NCBI GenBank assembly: GCA_030680355.1
Contig: JAUXVF010000029.1
Span: 62,001 to 126,000 of the forward strand
DNA from: Caulobacter sp.
GTDB taxonomy: Bacteria; Pseudomonadota; Alphaproteobacteria; Caulobacterales; Caulobacteraceae
DNA: 64,000 bases
Direction of reading: 5' to 3'
Position numbers and translations under genes: made by a program. Positions 40,669 through 50,602 of the stretch are shown here, piece after piece (position 1 is the first letter of the stretch; every line of letters starts with the position of its first letter). Below the pieces are notes generated by a model. That model had not been told where the DNA came from. It did not search any database and worked only from the letters and a program-made list of their open reading frames with translations.

Positions 40669-41699
40669 CAGTAGACCAGCTCGTCATCGCCGCCGGCGCC
40701 GGCCAGCATGATTTCGCCCTTGGCGGCCAGGTCCTTGGCGGCCTGGACCATGGTCATCTGGGCCTGGTCGACGTCGCGCAGACGCACCGGACCCATGCCC
40801 TCCATGTCCTCGCGCATGATCTTGCTGGCGCGTTCGGACATGTTGGAGAAGAACATCTCCCTCAGCGCGTCGGAGGCGCCCTTCAGCGCCAGGCCAAGCT
40901 GGTCCTTCTCGACGGCGCGCAGCAGCGTCTGGACGCCGCCCGGGTCGAGCTTGTTGAGATCCTCGAAGACGAACATCAAGGCCCGGATGCGTTCGGCGGC
41001 CTCGCGGTTGCGCTCTTCAAGGGCGGCAATGAAGCGAGCCTCGGTCTGGCGGTCGAAATTGTTGAAGATGTCGGCCATCATCTCGTGGCTGTCGCGCTTG
41101 GACGTGCGCGCCAGGTTGGACATGAATTCAGTCCGCAGGGTCTGTTCGATCTTGTCGAGAATTTCCCGCTGCACCGGCTCCATGCGCAGCATCCGCTGGA
41201 CGCATTCCAGCGCGAAATCCTCGGGCAGGGACGACAGGACGCGGGCGGCGTGCTCGCCCTTGATCTTGGACAGCACCACCGCGACGGTCTGGGGGTATTC
41301 ATTCTTCAGATAGTTGGCGAGCACCGCCTCGTTCACGTTGCCCAGCTTGTCCCACATGGTCCGGCCGGCGGGACCGCGGATCTCCTCCATCAGGGAGTCG
41401 ACCTTCTCGGGATCAAGGAAGGCGCCGAGCAACCGCTGCGTCTGTTCGAAGCTGCCCATGAGGGCTCCGCTCGAGGACATGCCCGAGACGAACTCGATCA
41501 GCAGTTCCTCGACCACGGAGGCCGAGACGTTGCCCAGGGTGGCCATGGCCTGGGAGACTTCCTTGATCTCCTCCTCGTCCAAGGCTTCCCAGATGGCGGT
41601 GTGTTCCGAGCCCAGGGACAACAGAACGATGGCCGCCTTTTCGGGACCGGTCAGCCGGGCCACATCCGTGACGGACTTGGATTTTCCGCGAGCACTCAT
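40668..41699 (-). CDS. fliG: Flagellar motor switch protein FliG
   Basis: [41 protein letters not shown]...[27 protein letters not shown]...MFVFEDL. Confidence 0.98.
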   Translation of the reverse strand: MSARGKSKSVTDVARLTGPEKAAIVLLSLGSEHTAIWEALDEEEIKEVSQAMATLGNVSASVVEELLIEFVSGMSSSGALMGSFEQTQRLLGAFLDPEKVDSLMEEIRGPAGRTMWDKLGNVNEAVLANYLKNEYPQTVAVVLSKIKGEHAARVLSSLPEDFALECVQRMLRMEPVQREILDKIEQTLRTEFMSNLARTSKRDSHEMMADIFNNFDRQTEARFIAALEERNREAAERIRALMFVFEDLNKLDPGGVQTLLRAVEKDQLGLALKGASDALREMFFSNMSERASKIMREDMEGMGPVRLRDVDQAQMTMVQAAKDLAAKGEIMLAGAGGDDELVY

Positions 41700-43378
41700 G
41701 CGGTTTCATGCAGCCAGGAGCGGAGGATCGAGACGGAATCCTCCGGGTTTTTGTCCACGAAGTCCGAGACGCGCTTGACCGACGACGCGCGCACCTGACC
41801 CTCGATCCGGGCGATGTCGATCCGTTGGTCGAGGTCAGGGCCTGGCAGGGCCAGAGGCTCGCCGGTCTGGGGATCCACCGAGATCTGCATCGATCCGCCG
41901 TCAGGCGTGGCGACCATGCGCGTGGCCCCGCCGCCCGGTCCCGACAGGACCGGCATGTGTCCGCCGCCGCCGCCGACCAGCCCCTTGAGCATGGGCCGCA
42001 CGCCGAACAGCACCAGGAGGATGGCGATGATGGCCAGAACCGCCAGCTCCACGGCGCGCATGATGTCATTCTTGTCGAAGCCGCTGAGCAGGCCGCCCTC
42101 AGCGGTCACGCCGCCTTCATCGATCGCTTCCCGGGAAAAGCGCACGTTGGTGACCTGGACCGTGTCGCCCCGTTCGGCGTCGAATCCGACGGCGGCCCGG
42201 ACCAGCTCCCTGAGCCGCTCCATTTCCGGTTCCGGCCGCGCGGTGTAGGCGCCCAGCTTGCCGTCCTTGCCCACGGCGGTGTCGCCATCGACGGCCACGG
42301 CCACCGAGATCTTCTTGACCGCACCCGGTTCGCGGACCTCGGTGCGGACGGTCTTGCTGATTTCGTAATTGGTGGTCGAATCCGTGCGACCGCTGTTGGA
42401 CGAGTTCAGGGCGCCGCCCGCCCCGCCGGCGGCGCCCGGAATGTTCGCGGCGGCCGAGACGGCGTTGGCGCCGTCTGGTGCATTCTCGCTGGCCTTTTCC
42501 TCGCCGGTCTGTTCGGAGCGGACGACCTGCCCGTCGGGGTCGTAGGTTTCCTGCTGCTGGGTTACGCGGGCCATGTCGATGTCGGCGGTGACCTCGACCC
42601 GGGCCCGGCCGGGACCGACGACGCCTTCGACCAACTCCTTGATGCGGGCCGCCATGCGCCGCTCGACTTCGCTCTTGCGGTCATCAGCCATCTTGCCGGC
42701 CATGCTGCCGTCGCCGCTTGCCGACAGGGTCTTGCCGTGTTGGTCAATGACCGCGACCTGGTCGGTCTTCAGGTTTGGCACCGCGCCGGCGACAAGATTC
42801 TGCACCGCCTGGACCTGATCCTCGGAGGGTTTGCGGCCGCCGACCCCGATGGTCACCGAGGCCGAGGGCATTTCCGCCTCCTCCTCGAACAGCTGCCGAC
42901 GCGGCAGATTCAGGTGCACGCGAACGGAGGTGACTCCATCCAGGCCATGAATGGTCCTGGCGAGTTCGCCTTCCAGCGCCCGCTGTCGATTGAGTTGCTG
43001 GACAAAATCGGTCTGACCGAGCGTCCCGCCCTGGTCAAAGATTTCGTAGCCGACCGATCCGGAGCTCACCAGTCCCTTGCTGGCGATCATCAGCCGGGTT
43101 GAGGCCACCTCGTCGCGCGGCACCATGATCGTCGAGCCGTCGCCCTTGGCCTCGTACTTGACGCCGGCCTGTTCAAGGGCCTGGACGACGGACGACGCCT
43201 CCTTCAGATCGAGGTTCGAATAGAGCAGGGCGTTGGGCTGGGTGCCGAGATTAAGCGTGATCGCGGCCAGCACGCCGGCCAGCCCGATCCCGATCCCGGT
43301 CAGCGCCGCGAGCCGACCAAGGCCGAACCCGCGCAAGGCGCTCATCAACTGTTCCACCCGGGCCTGCCCCCAACGCAT
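41696..43378 (-). CDS. fliF: Flagellar MS-ring protein FliF
   Basis: [52 protein letters not shown]...[19 protein letters not shown]. Confidence 0.97.
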   Translation of the reverse strand: MRWGQARVEQLMSALRGFGLGRLAALTGIGIGLAGVLAAITLNLGTQPNALLYSNLDLKEASSVVQALEQAGVKYEAKGDGSTIMVPRDEVASTRLMIASKGLVSSGSVGYEIFDQGGTLGQTDFVQQLNRQRALEGELARTIHGLDGVTSVRVHLNLPRRQLFEEEAEMPSASVTIGVGGRKPSEDQVQAVQNLVAGAVPNLKTDQVAVIDQHGKTLSASGDGSMAGKMADDRKSEVERRMAARIKELVEGVVGPGRARVEVTADIDMARVTQQQETYDPDGQVVRSEQTGEEKASENAPDGANAVSAAANIPGAAGGAGGALNSSNSGRTDSTTNYEISKTVRTEVREPGAVKKISVAVAVDGDTAVGKDGKLGAYTARPEPEMERLRELVRAAVGFDAERGDTVQVTNVRFSREAIDEGGVTAEGGLLSGFDKNDIMRAVELAVLAIIAILLVLFGVRPMLKGLVGGGGGHMPVLSGPGGGATRMVATPDGGSMQISVDPQTGEPLALPGPDLDQRIDIARIEGQVRASSVKRVSDFVDKNPEDSVSILRSWLHETA

Positions 43379-43434
43379 TGAACGAACGGCGCCGACAATG
43401 CCGACCCGCTAGGCAGGAATTACCGGGTGCGTGG

Positions 43435-43449
43435 TAAACGGGGCCTTAA
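43435..43449. promoter_or_regulatory. Candidate CtrA box for the fliF operon
   Basis: TAAA-CGGGGCC-TTAA (one mismatch to TTAA-N7-TTAA), 57-71 bp upstream of fliF. Confidence 0.5.
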
Positions 43450-43541
43450 ATACCGCCAAGGAAGGGCGAAAAGGCGACGGCCGCGCCGGGGAAGGACGCG
43501 GCCGCCATACGCGAGCCAGTTTGGGAGGGGGACGAAGCGGC

Positions 43542-43823
43542 TCAGCGATACTGTTGCAGACGGGTCGTTCTCAGTCCGGCAAGGCCGTGCTGGTCGATTG
43601 ACTTCTGCCAGGTCAGAAATTCCTCATTGGTGAGCCTGTATCGATCACAGGCCTCATCCAGGCTGAGAAGACCTCCTCGGACCGCCGCCACCACCTCTGC
43701 CTTCCGCCGGATAACCCAGCGGTCGGTGTTGGTGGGCGGCAGATCGGACAGCGTTAGCGGCGCACCGGTTGGACCGATGACGTACTTTTCGCCCCTGCTG
43801 TTCACGCGCTGCTGTTGAAGCAT
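43542..43823 (-). CDS. sciP: CtrA inhibitory protein SciP (DUF1153)
   Basis: GEKYVIGPTGAPLTLSDLPPTNTDRWVIRRKAEVVAAVRGGLLSLDEACDRYRLTNEEFLTWQKSIDQHGLAGLRTTRLQQYR. Confidence 0.95.
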   Translation of the reverse strand: MLQQQRVNSRGEKYVIGPTGAPLTLSDLPPTNTDRWVIRRKAEVVAAVRGGLLSLDEACDRYRLTNEEFLTWQKSIDQHGLAGLRTTRLQQYR

Positions 43824-43965
43824 GGCTCTAGGTCTCTCTCACCATCACTGTTGAGGAGGACCATAGGCCGGCGACGATAACAGCGCGTGAATCGCAATAG
43901 TAAAAAAGCAAGTAACCACTATATCCCCCAAGTTAATAACAGTGTTTCAGGTTGGGACAATCAAG

Positions 43966-43980
43966 TTAAAACAAACTAAA
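43966..43980. promoter_or_regulatory. Candidate CtrA box upstream of sciP
   Basis: TTAA-AACAAAC-TAAA in an AT-rich gap between flgE and sciP. Confidence 0.45.
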
Positions 43981-43988
43981 ACTTGAGT

Positions 43989-45395
43989 TTATCTTTTGAT
44001 GTTCAGAAGCTCTTCCATCATTTGGTCGGCCGTGGTGATGATTTTCGACGAGGCCGAGTAAGCACGCTGCGTGATGATCAGGTTGGTGAACTCTTCGGAG
44101 AGGTCGACTGTTGAGGCCTCCAGCGTCGACGGGGAGATGAGTCCTGCGCCGCCACTGCCCGCGGTCTTGAAGTTGTAGGTGCCGCTCTGCTGGCTCACCC
44201 GATAGGCGTTGCCGTTGACCGGGATCAGACCATCGGGGTTGGGGAAGGTCGCAACCGCCACCTGGGCGATCTGGCGCGAGATGCCGTTGTCGAAGATGGC
44301 GGTGACGTAGCCGCGCTCATCGATCTCGATATTGGTCAGGTTGCCGAAGGCGGTGCCGTTGGTGGCCACCGACTGAACCAGCGACTGACTGTCGAACTGG
44401 GTGATGCCGCCGGCGGCGCCGCCCAGGTCCAGGCGGATGTCCTGACCGCCCACGCCCAGTCCCGCGGCCCATTTGAACTCGCCGGCGCCAGGTGCGGCCG
44501 CGGCCGAGGCCTGAAAGCCAAGAATCGGATTGTCGGGGTCGGGGAACAGGGTGGTGGCCGTGGCGTCAAGGCGGCCGTCCGGGGTGAAGACCACCAGACC
44601 CGACGCCAGCTGACCATTGGTCAGACCGGCCCCGGTCTCGACGTCGCTGGCCGGGATGGCGCGAATTTCCGCATGCCATTCGTTGGGGTTTGCGCCCTTC
44701 AGGAAGTCGATCTGGACGGTGCGTTTGCCGCCCTTGGAGTCGGAGACCGGCACCTGGACAGAGAAGTCGGGGCGCACGCCGGTGCCCAGATCGGGGTCGT
44801 ACATGGCCATGGAGTTGAGGGTGGGGTCATAGACGCCCAGATCCGGCGACAGGGTCTGGCTGGATTTGAGGTTGGCGTTGACGGTGATCCGGGTCGTCTG
44901 TTCGGCGGCGCCGCCGACCGACGAGACGTTGATCGCCTGCAACCGGGTGATGTCGGACGGGTCGGTGACGATGGCGCCCGCGCTATCGACCAGCCAGCCC
45001 TGCAGATAGAGGCCGGCGTCGTTGCGCAGGTAGCCCTGGTTGTCGAGCTGGAACGAACCGGCGCGGGTGAACGAGCGGACGTCGGTCGACTGAAGGTTTT
45101 CAGCCTTTTCGGTGACCACGAAGAAGCCCTGGCCGGAGATGGCCAGATCGGTCGCCGACGAGGTCTGCATGGGCAGGCCCTGGGCGGTGATGAACCGTCG
45201 GGTCGTGGCGGTGACGCCGCCCGCGGCATAGGCCGCGTTGGCCCCGCGCGACGACACGAGCGTCCCGAAGTTCGACTGGCTGCGTTTGTAACCAACGGTG
45301 TTGACGTTGGCGATGTTGTCGGAGACCGCGGCGAGGGCCTGCGAGTTCGAAACAAGCCCGGTGACGCCGGCGAGCATGGCGCTGTTGATGCTCAT
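43989..45395 (-). CDS. flgE: Flagellar hook protein FlgE
   Basis: MSINSAMLAGVTGLVSNSQALAAVSDNIANVNTVGYKRSQSNF...SEEFTNLIITQRAYSASSKIITTADQMMEELLNIKR. Confidence 0.96.
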   Translation of the reverse strand: MSINSAMLAGVTGLVSNSQALAAVSDNIANVNTVGYKRSQSNFGTLVSSRGANAAYAAGGVTATTRRFITAQGLPMQTSSATDLAISGQGFFVVTEKAENLQSTDVRSFTRAGSFQLDNQGYLRNDAGLYLQGWLVDSAGAIVTDPSDITRLQAINVSSVGGAAEQTTRITVNANLKSSQTLSPDLGVYDPTLNSMAMYDPDLGTGVRPDFSVQVPVSDSKGGKRTVQIDFLKGANPNEWHAEIRAIPASDVETGAGLTNGQLASGLVVFTPDGRLDATATTLFPDPDNPILGFQASAAAAPGAGEFKWAAGLGVGGQDIRLDLGGAAGGITQFDSQSLVQSVATNGTAFGNLTNIEIDERGYVTAIFDNGISRQIAQVAVATFPNPDGLIPVNGNAYRVSQQSGTYNFKTAGSGGAGLISPSTLEASTVDLSEEFTNLIITQRAYSASSKIITTADQMMEELLNIKR

Positions 45396-45433
45396 GGTGG
45401 TTTATCCCTCTGATTGGCTGGGGTTGGTGCGGA

Positions 45434-46102
45434 TCACGAAGCGGCTTGAACGCTGGTGACCGAGGAGACGGGAATTTTCAGTTTTCCGATGCTGACGACA
45501 GTCTGGCCGTTGAGCGTTTCCACACCCGTGACTGCGCCAGTGGCCGAAATGGTCGTTGGAATTGTCTCGCCGGCCGAACCAGTGGCGGTGACCTTCAAGG
45601 TGAAGATGTCGCCGGCTGCCTGCTGCTGACCGCTGGTGCTTTTTCCGTCCCAGGACAGCGTGTGTTCGCCGCTGGTGACAGGGCTCTCCGTCTTGCTCCA
45701 GATCGTCGCGCCCAGAGAATTGACGACTTCGTACCGCACGCTGGCGGCGTTGCGGCCCAGGTCGTAGCTCCAGTTCGCCGCGCCATCCTTGAGCGCGGCC
45801 TTGTCAGTGTCGGCGCTGACGATCTTGCCGATCAGGTTGACGGAACCGGCCAGTCCGCCGTCGCTCATGCCGACAAGCTTCGACAGCAGATCGTTGGTGA
45901 GCAGCTGCTGCTCGACACCGGTCATCTGCACGATCTGGGCGGTGAACTCGTTGGAATCGAGCGGCTTGAGCGGATCCTGGTTCTTCAGCTGAGTGGTCAG
46001 CAGCTTGAGAAAGGTCTCTTCACTGTTGGCCAGGCTGGCGGCGGATGCGGCTTGCCGGTTGGCGATCGATGTTCCGGAGGCGCTGGCGACGGCGTCTGTC
46101 AT
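45434..46102 (-). CDS. flgD: Flagellar hook assembly protein FlgD
   Basis: NSEETFLKLLTTQLKNQDPLKPLDSNEFTAQIVQMTGVEQQLLTNDLL; ATG at 46102. Confidence 0.95.
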   Translation of the reverse strand: MTDAVASASGTSIANRQAASAASLANSEETFLKLLTTQLKNQDPLKPLDSNEFTAQIVQMTGVEQQLLTNDLLSKLVGMSDGGLAGSVNLIGKIVSADTDKAALKDGAANWSYDLGRNAASVRYEVVNSLGATIWSKTESPVTSGEHTLSWDGKSTSGQQQAAGDIFTLKVTATGSAGETIPTTISATGAVTGVETLNGQTVVSIGKLKIPVSSVTSVQAAS

Positions 46103-46109
46103 GGGATCC

Positions 46110-48086
46110 TCAGATGCGAATATCGACGCCGGACGATGTCCGGCGTGAAGATTGGGAAAGCGGAGCGGACAGGGCGGCGTCGTCGACGCCCTCCTGAGCC
46201 CTCTGGAAAGCGCGACCGTTCCAGGCCTGGCCCTGGCCGCCCGTCTCGCGGCCGCCAAATCCCGCGCCCTGTCCGGTCTGGCTGAACGACAGCCCGCCCT
46301 CGGACACATCGAAACCGGCCTGGGCCAGCGCCTGCCGCAACTCGACAGCCCGGCCACGAAGATCGGCGGCGGCATGGGCTGTGTCGAAGGACATGGCCGC
46401 CGTCAGACGACCGTTGCGGTCAATTTCGACGCTGACATCGACCCGACCCAATCCAATCGGATCCAGCTCGAGCTCGAACCGTGTGGTTTGGCCGTCGAGC
46501 TTGCGGGCGATGTCGACCGCCAGCTTGGCAACCGTTTCAGGCGCCGCCCGGGGAAGAACATCACTGGTCGGCGGCGCGGCGGCCTGGGCCTGAGCCCGGA
46601 TCTCGCCCGGGATGGCCGGCTGGCGAGCGTCCGTGGACTCAACACTGTCGGCAATCTCAAGCGCCGGGATCGCCGTGGACGAGTTTCCGGCGGTCTCGGC
46701 CGCCACCGCGGCGGCCGCCGAGGTGGCCACGGTCGCGGATTTAGCGACGGGAGAGCCTGGATCGGTGATGGTCGCGCCGGTCGATGTCGCGGCAGAGGCC
46801 GGACCGCGCGAGGCGCGCCGCGTCTCGCCTTCGGCCTGGGCAACCTTCACAGCGGCGGGCGCGGCGACCGCGGCGGATGTGAGCTGGGTCGGCGTCGCAT
46901 CGGCGGAGACCGGGCCAACCGCGGCCTGAACCGGAGCCGGACTGGGCGGCGCGACCGCGGCCGGCGGCGGCGCGGCAGGCGGCGTCATGGCAGGGGCGAC
47001 GGCGGCATTCGCCGATGGCAAGGGTGCAGCCCCTGATACCGGCGACGCGCCGCGCGTCGCGGGCGCGGCTGACGTTGGCGGCGCGATTGTCGCTCGGGAC
47101 GTCGCCGCGGGTGGTGTCGACGGGTGCTCATCCGACGCAAGCGGGGCGGTCGGCGGCGCGGAAGAAGCGGCGACGGCCGGAGGGGCTGTCGTCGGCGCGG
47201 TGGCGGCGGCCGGCGGGGACGCCGGCGGCGTCATGGCGCTGGTCTGGGCCGGCGTGGTCGGCATGGTCGACGCGGGAGAAGCGGCGACGGCCGGAGGGGC
47301 TGTCGTCGGCGGGGACGCCGGCGGCGTCACGGCGCTGGTCTGGGCCGGCGTGGTTGGCATGGCCGGCGCAACGCCCGAACCGATCGTCGATACCGCTGGC
47401 GGGACCGCCGCGTCCGCCCTGCCCTGCGGGGGCGTCGGGCCTGCGGTCGGCGACACGGTCTCGGCGACGTTGGGCATGGCCGGCGTCGCGGGCGTAGTGG
47501 ACGCCATAGAGGACGACGGCGGGGCGGATGCAACGGGCGCCCGGGCGACGTCCTGAACGCCAGGCGCGGCCGGCCTCGCTTCCACGGACGGTTCGGCGGC
47601 GGGCCGGGGCGAAACTGCCGCGGCTTCACGCCCGACAGGGGCAGTGTCGACCTTCGTCGCGGCAGCGAGAGCAACGTCAGGGGCGACCAGATCAGCGTCT
47701 GAGGTCGCCGCGGCCGGCGCCGGCCGGGTCGCCAGATCCGAAGCGGCCAGGCCTGCATTGGGAGGGACAGGCTGGCCTTCCGACACGACAACCGGAACGT
47801 CTTCGACCGGGGCGGGGGCGGACGCCACACCGGCGCCGGCGATCATCAGGTCCAGGCCGGGGTCCGACCGGCTCGCCGCGTCGGCCTCGGCCGCCTTCAT
47901 CTTCTTCGGGGTCGCCGCCGGCAGGGCAACACTGACGGCCTCGCCGTCCGCATCGCCACCAACCAGGCCCGCCAAAAGACCCGCAAAAGCGCTGCCCGCG
48001 TCCGCCGACACGCCGGCGCCGACCGGTGAGGTCGGGGCCGTTCCGCCCGGAAGGGCGGTGATCAAACTGAGCACGGACGCGGTCAT
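46110..48086 (-). CDS. fliK: Flagellar hook-length control protein FliK (Pro/Ala-rich; start could be 48182)
   Basis: C-terminus RFELELDPIGLGRVDVSVEIDRNGRLTAAMSFDTAHAAADLRGRAVELRQALAQAGFDV; position before flgD. Confidence 0.88.
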   Translation of the reverse strand: MTASVLSLITALPGGTAPTSPVGAGVSADAGSAFAGLLAGLVGGDADGEAVSVALPAATPKKMKAAEADAASRSDPGLDLMIAGAGVASAPAPVEDVPVVVSEGQPVPPNAGLAASDLATRPAPAAATSDADLVAPDVALAAATKVDTAPVGREAAAVSPRPAAEPSVEARPAAPGVQDVARAPVASAPPSSSMASTTPATPAMPNVAETVSPTAGPTPPQGRADAAVPPAVSTIGSGVAPAMPTTPAQTSAVTPPASPPTTAPPAVAASPASTMPTTPAQTSAMTPPASPPAAATAPTTAPPAVAASSAPPTAPLASDEHPSTPPAATSRATIAPPTSAAPATRGASPVSGAAPLPSANAAVAPAMTPPAAPPPAAVAPPSPAPVQAAVGPVSADATPTQLTSAAVAAPAAVKVAQAEGETRRASRGPASAATSTGATITDPGSPVAKSATVATSAAAAVAAETAGNSSTAIPALEIADSVESTDARQPAIPGEIRAQAQAAAPPTSDVLPRAAPETVAKLAVDIARKLDGQTTRFELELDPIGLGRVDVSVEIDRNGRLTAAMSFDTAHAAADLRGRAVELRQALAQAGFDVSEGGLSFSQTGQGAGFGGRETGGQGQAWNGRAFQRAQEGVDDAALSAPLSQSSRRTSSGVDIRI

Positions 48087-48314
48087 GAAGGAGTGAAATC
48101 GCCTTGGGGATCGGTGAGCGGTCGGCGCCTGCTGCGCCCGGATCATTCGGTCTGTCCAAAGCAACGGCTGGGCCAGTTTCATTTTCTGGCCTTATGATAT
48201 TGTTTTTACTGATGTTTGTTGCGCGCCCCACGGCCCAACACACAGCGTGGTCATGGCGATTCTTGCCGGGCCGCAAATGTCCTTCGGCGCCTGATCTTGC
48301 CGCCCCATGGCCTC

Positions 48315-48330
48315 TGGCGCCGGTCTTGCG
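48315..48330 (+). promoter_or_regulatory. Candidate sigma-54 promoter of flgKL
   Basis: TGGCGCCGGTCTTGCG: GG-N10-GC with TTGC -12 element, about 150 bp upstream of flgK. Confidence 0.6.
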
Positions 48331-48478
48331 CTTGTTAACCACACGCCCTCAGGCGGTCGGAACTAAACGCCATGATTTTCAATGAGTTAGCTTTTGCGCT
48401 CGCAGCCGGGACCGCTTCTGCCCGGCAAAAAACGCCGGAGAGCCTGTCAGGCTTTGCCGGGCGCGTGGGGCGAAGCGC

Positions 48479-50596
48479 ATGAGTCTCGCAGCCATCATGT
48501 CGTCGGCGACGTCGGGTCTGATGACCGCCCAGACCGGTCTGCGGACCGTCTCGGACAACATCGCCAACGTCAACACGCCCGGCTACGTCCGCAAGCAGGT
48601 CCAGCAGGCGCCGCTGATCTCCGCCGGCATGGGCGTGGGCGTCAACATCACCCAGGTGCGGCTGGCCGCCGACCAGTTTCTGCAGCGGGCCTCCCTGACC
48701 GCCACCGCCGCCTCGGCCAAATCCGGGGTCATCTCCGACGCCCTCGACCGCGCCCAGGCCCTGTTCGGCGATCCGGCAGGCGCTTCGTCCTTCTTCACCC
48801 GGCTCGATGAGGTCTACGCCGCCTTCTCCGCGGCAGGCAGCGACGCGGCCTCCTCGATCCAGCGCGGCGCGAGCGTCGACACCGTCACCGACTTTCTGAG
48901 CGAGGCGTCGCGCATTTCGGCCTCGCTCAAAGCCCTGGCCGGCGAGGCGGAGGCCCGCATCAGCGGCGCGGTCGATCGCGCCAACCAGCTGCTCGGCCAG
49001 ATCGACGCCATCAACGCCGACATCAGCCGGGCCAAGGTCGAAGGTCGCGACGGCACCGGTTCGGAAAACATCCAGAGCCGCCTGATCGACGAACTGTCGA
49101 CCCTGATGGACGTCTCCATCTCCAGCCGGCCGAACGGCGGCCTGATGGTCCGCAGCTCGGACGGCACGGTTCTGGCTGGAAACGGCGGGGCCGCAACACT
49201 GTCCTATACGCGGGCGGCCGGAGCCTCCGGCGAGATCGCTGTCAGCCTGCCCGGCGCGACGGGTCAGACGGCGCTGCCCATGCGGCTGGCTTCGGGTGAA
49301 ATTCGTGGTCTCATGGACCTGCGCGACCGTGAGCTGCCCGCGATCGGTGATCAGCTGTCGGAGTTCGTCACCCAGGCGGTGGACGAAATCAACCGGGCCC
49401 ACAACGCCAACTCGAGCGTGCCGGCCCCGGCCAGCCTGACCGGCCGCAACACCGGCCTGGACCTGGGCGCCGCGATCACCGGCTTTGCCGGCGCCACCAG
49501 CCTGGCCATCGTCGGCGCGGACGGATCGCTTCAACGCCAGGTCGACATCGATTTCGACGCCTTCACGATGAGCGTCGACGGCGGCGCCCCGACGGCCTTC
49601 ACCACCGCCAGCTTTCTGCCGTCGCTCAACGCCGCCCTCGGCGCCTTCGGCTCGGCCAGCTTCACCAACGGCGCCCTGAGCCTGACGGCAACGTCCGGCG
49701 CCGGTGTGGCCGTCTCCGACAGCGCCGCCAATCCGGCCCTCAAGGCCGGCAAGGGCTTCTCGCACTTTTTCGGGCTCAACGACCTGATCAGTTCGACGGG
49801 CTATCCGTTCTCCGACACCGGGCTGACGCCGACCCACAACCACGGCTTCACGCCCGGCGACACCCTCAGCCTGCGCGTCTCTGACGCCGACGGGGTGCGG
49901 CTCAAGGACGTGACCATCACCGTCCCCCCCGCCGGATCGGTCCAGGACCTGCTCAACGCGCTCAATTCGTCCTCCTCGGGCGTGGGCCTCTATGGCGCCT
50001 TCAGCCTCGACGCCGATGGTCGCATGAGCTTCGCCCCCAACGCCAAGGGCGCCAGCTTGGCGGTGCTGCAGGACGGCACCGAGCGGGGCGCCGGCGGCCC
50101 ATCCGTCTCCGAACTCTTCGGCCTCGGCATCGCCCAACGCGCCAACCGGGTCGAGAGCTTCAGCGTCCGCGCCGATGTCGCCGCCAACCCCCTGAAACTG
50201 GCGCTCGCCACGCTCGACCTGAGCCAGGCGGCCGCAGGCAAGCCGGTGCTCGCGGTCGGCGACGGCCGCGGCGCCCTGCGCCTGGCCAAGGCCGGCGAAA
50301 CCATGACCGCCTTCGACGGCGCCGGCGGCCTGTCGGCCTCGACGATGAGCGTGTCGCGCTACGCCTCGGAACTGGCCGGCTCTATCGCCCGCAAGGCCGA
50401 TTCCGCCGCCTCGCGCCAGGCCGTGGCCAGCGCCGTGGCCGCCGAGGCGGACTCCCGCCGCAGTTCGGTCGAGGGCGTCAATCTGGATGAGGAGCTCATC
50501 AGCATGACCACCTACCAGCAGGCGTTCAACGCCTCCGCCCGCCTCATACAGGCGAGCAAGGACCTCTACGACACCCTTCTGAACATGGTCCGGTGA
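48479..50596 (+). CDS. flgK: Flagellar hook-associated protein FlgK
   Basis: MSLAAIMSSATSGLMTAQTGLRTVSDNIANVNTPGYVRKQV...NLDEELISMTTYQQAFNASARLIQASKDLYDTLLNMVR. Confidence 0.96.
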   Translation: MSLAAIMSSATSGLMTAQTGLRTVSDNIANVNTPGYVRKQVQQAPLISAGMGVGVNITQVRLAADQFLQRASLTATAASAKSGVISDALDRAQALFGDPAGASSFFTRLDEVYAAFSAAGSDAASSIQRGASVDTVTDFLSEASRISASLKALAGEAEARISGAVDRANQLLGQIDAINADISRAKVEGRDGTGSENIQSRLIDELSTLMDVSISSRPNGGLMVRSSDGTVLAGNGGAATLSYTRAAGASGEIAVSLPGATGQTALPMRLASGEIRGLMDLRDRELPAIGDQLSEFVTQAVDEINRAHNANSSVPAPASLTGRNTGLDLGAAITGFAGATSLAIVGADGSLQRQVDIDFDAFTMSVDGGAPTAFTTASFLPSLNAALGAFGSASFTNGALSLTATSGAGVAVSDSAANPALKAGKGFSHFFGLNDLISSTGYPFSDTGLTPTHNHGFTPGDTLSLRVSDADGVRLKDVTITVPPAGSVQDLLNALNSSSSGVGLYGAFSLDADGRMSFAPNAKGASLAVLQDGTERGAGGPSVSELFGLGIAQRANRVESFSVRADVAANPLKLALATLDLSQAAAGKPVLAVGDGRGALRLAKAGETMTAFDGAGGLSASTMSVSRYASELAGSIARKADSAASRQAVASAVAAEADSRRSSVEGVNLDEELISMTTYQQAFNASARLIQASKDLYDTLLNMVR

Positions 50597-50602
50597 TAGG
50601 GC

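Noticed and set aside
46152-47702. Gly/Arg-rich plus-strand ORFs over fliK
   Set aside because: Mirror translation of the Pro/Ala/Thr-rich FliK linker
48241-48265. TGGCGATTCTTGC before flgK as a sigma-54 promoter
   Set aside because: Only 8 bp between GG and GC; the 48315 site has the correct 10
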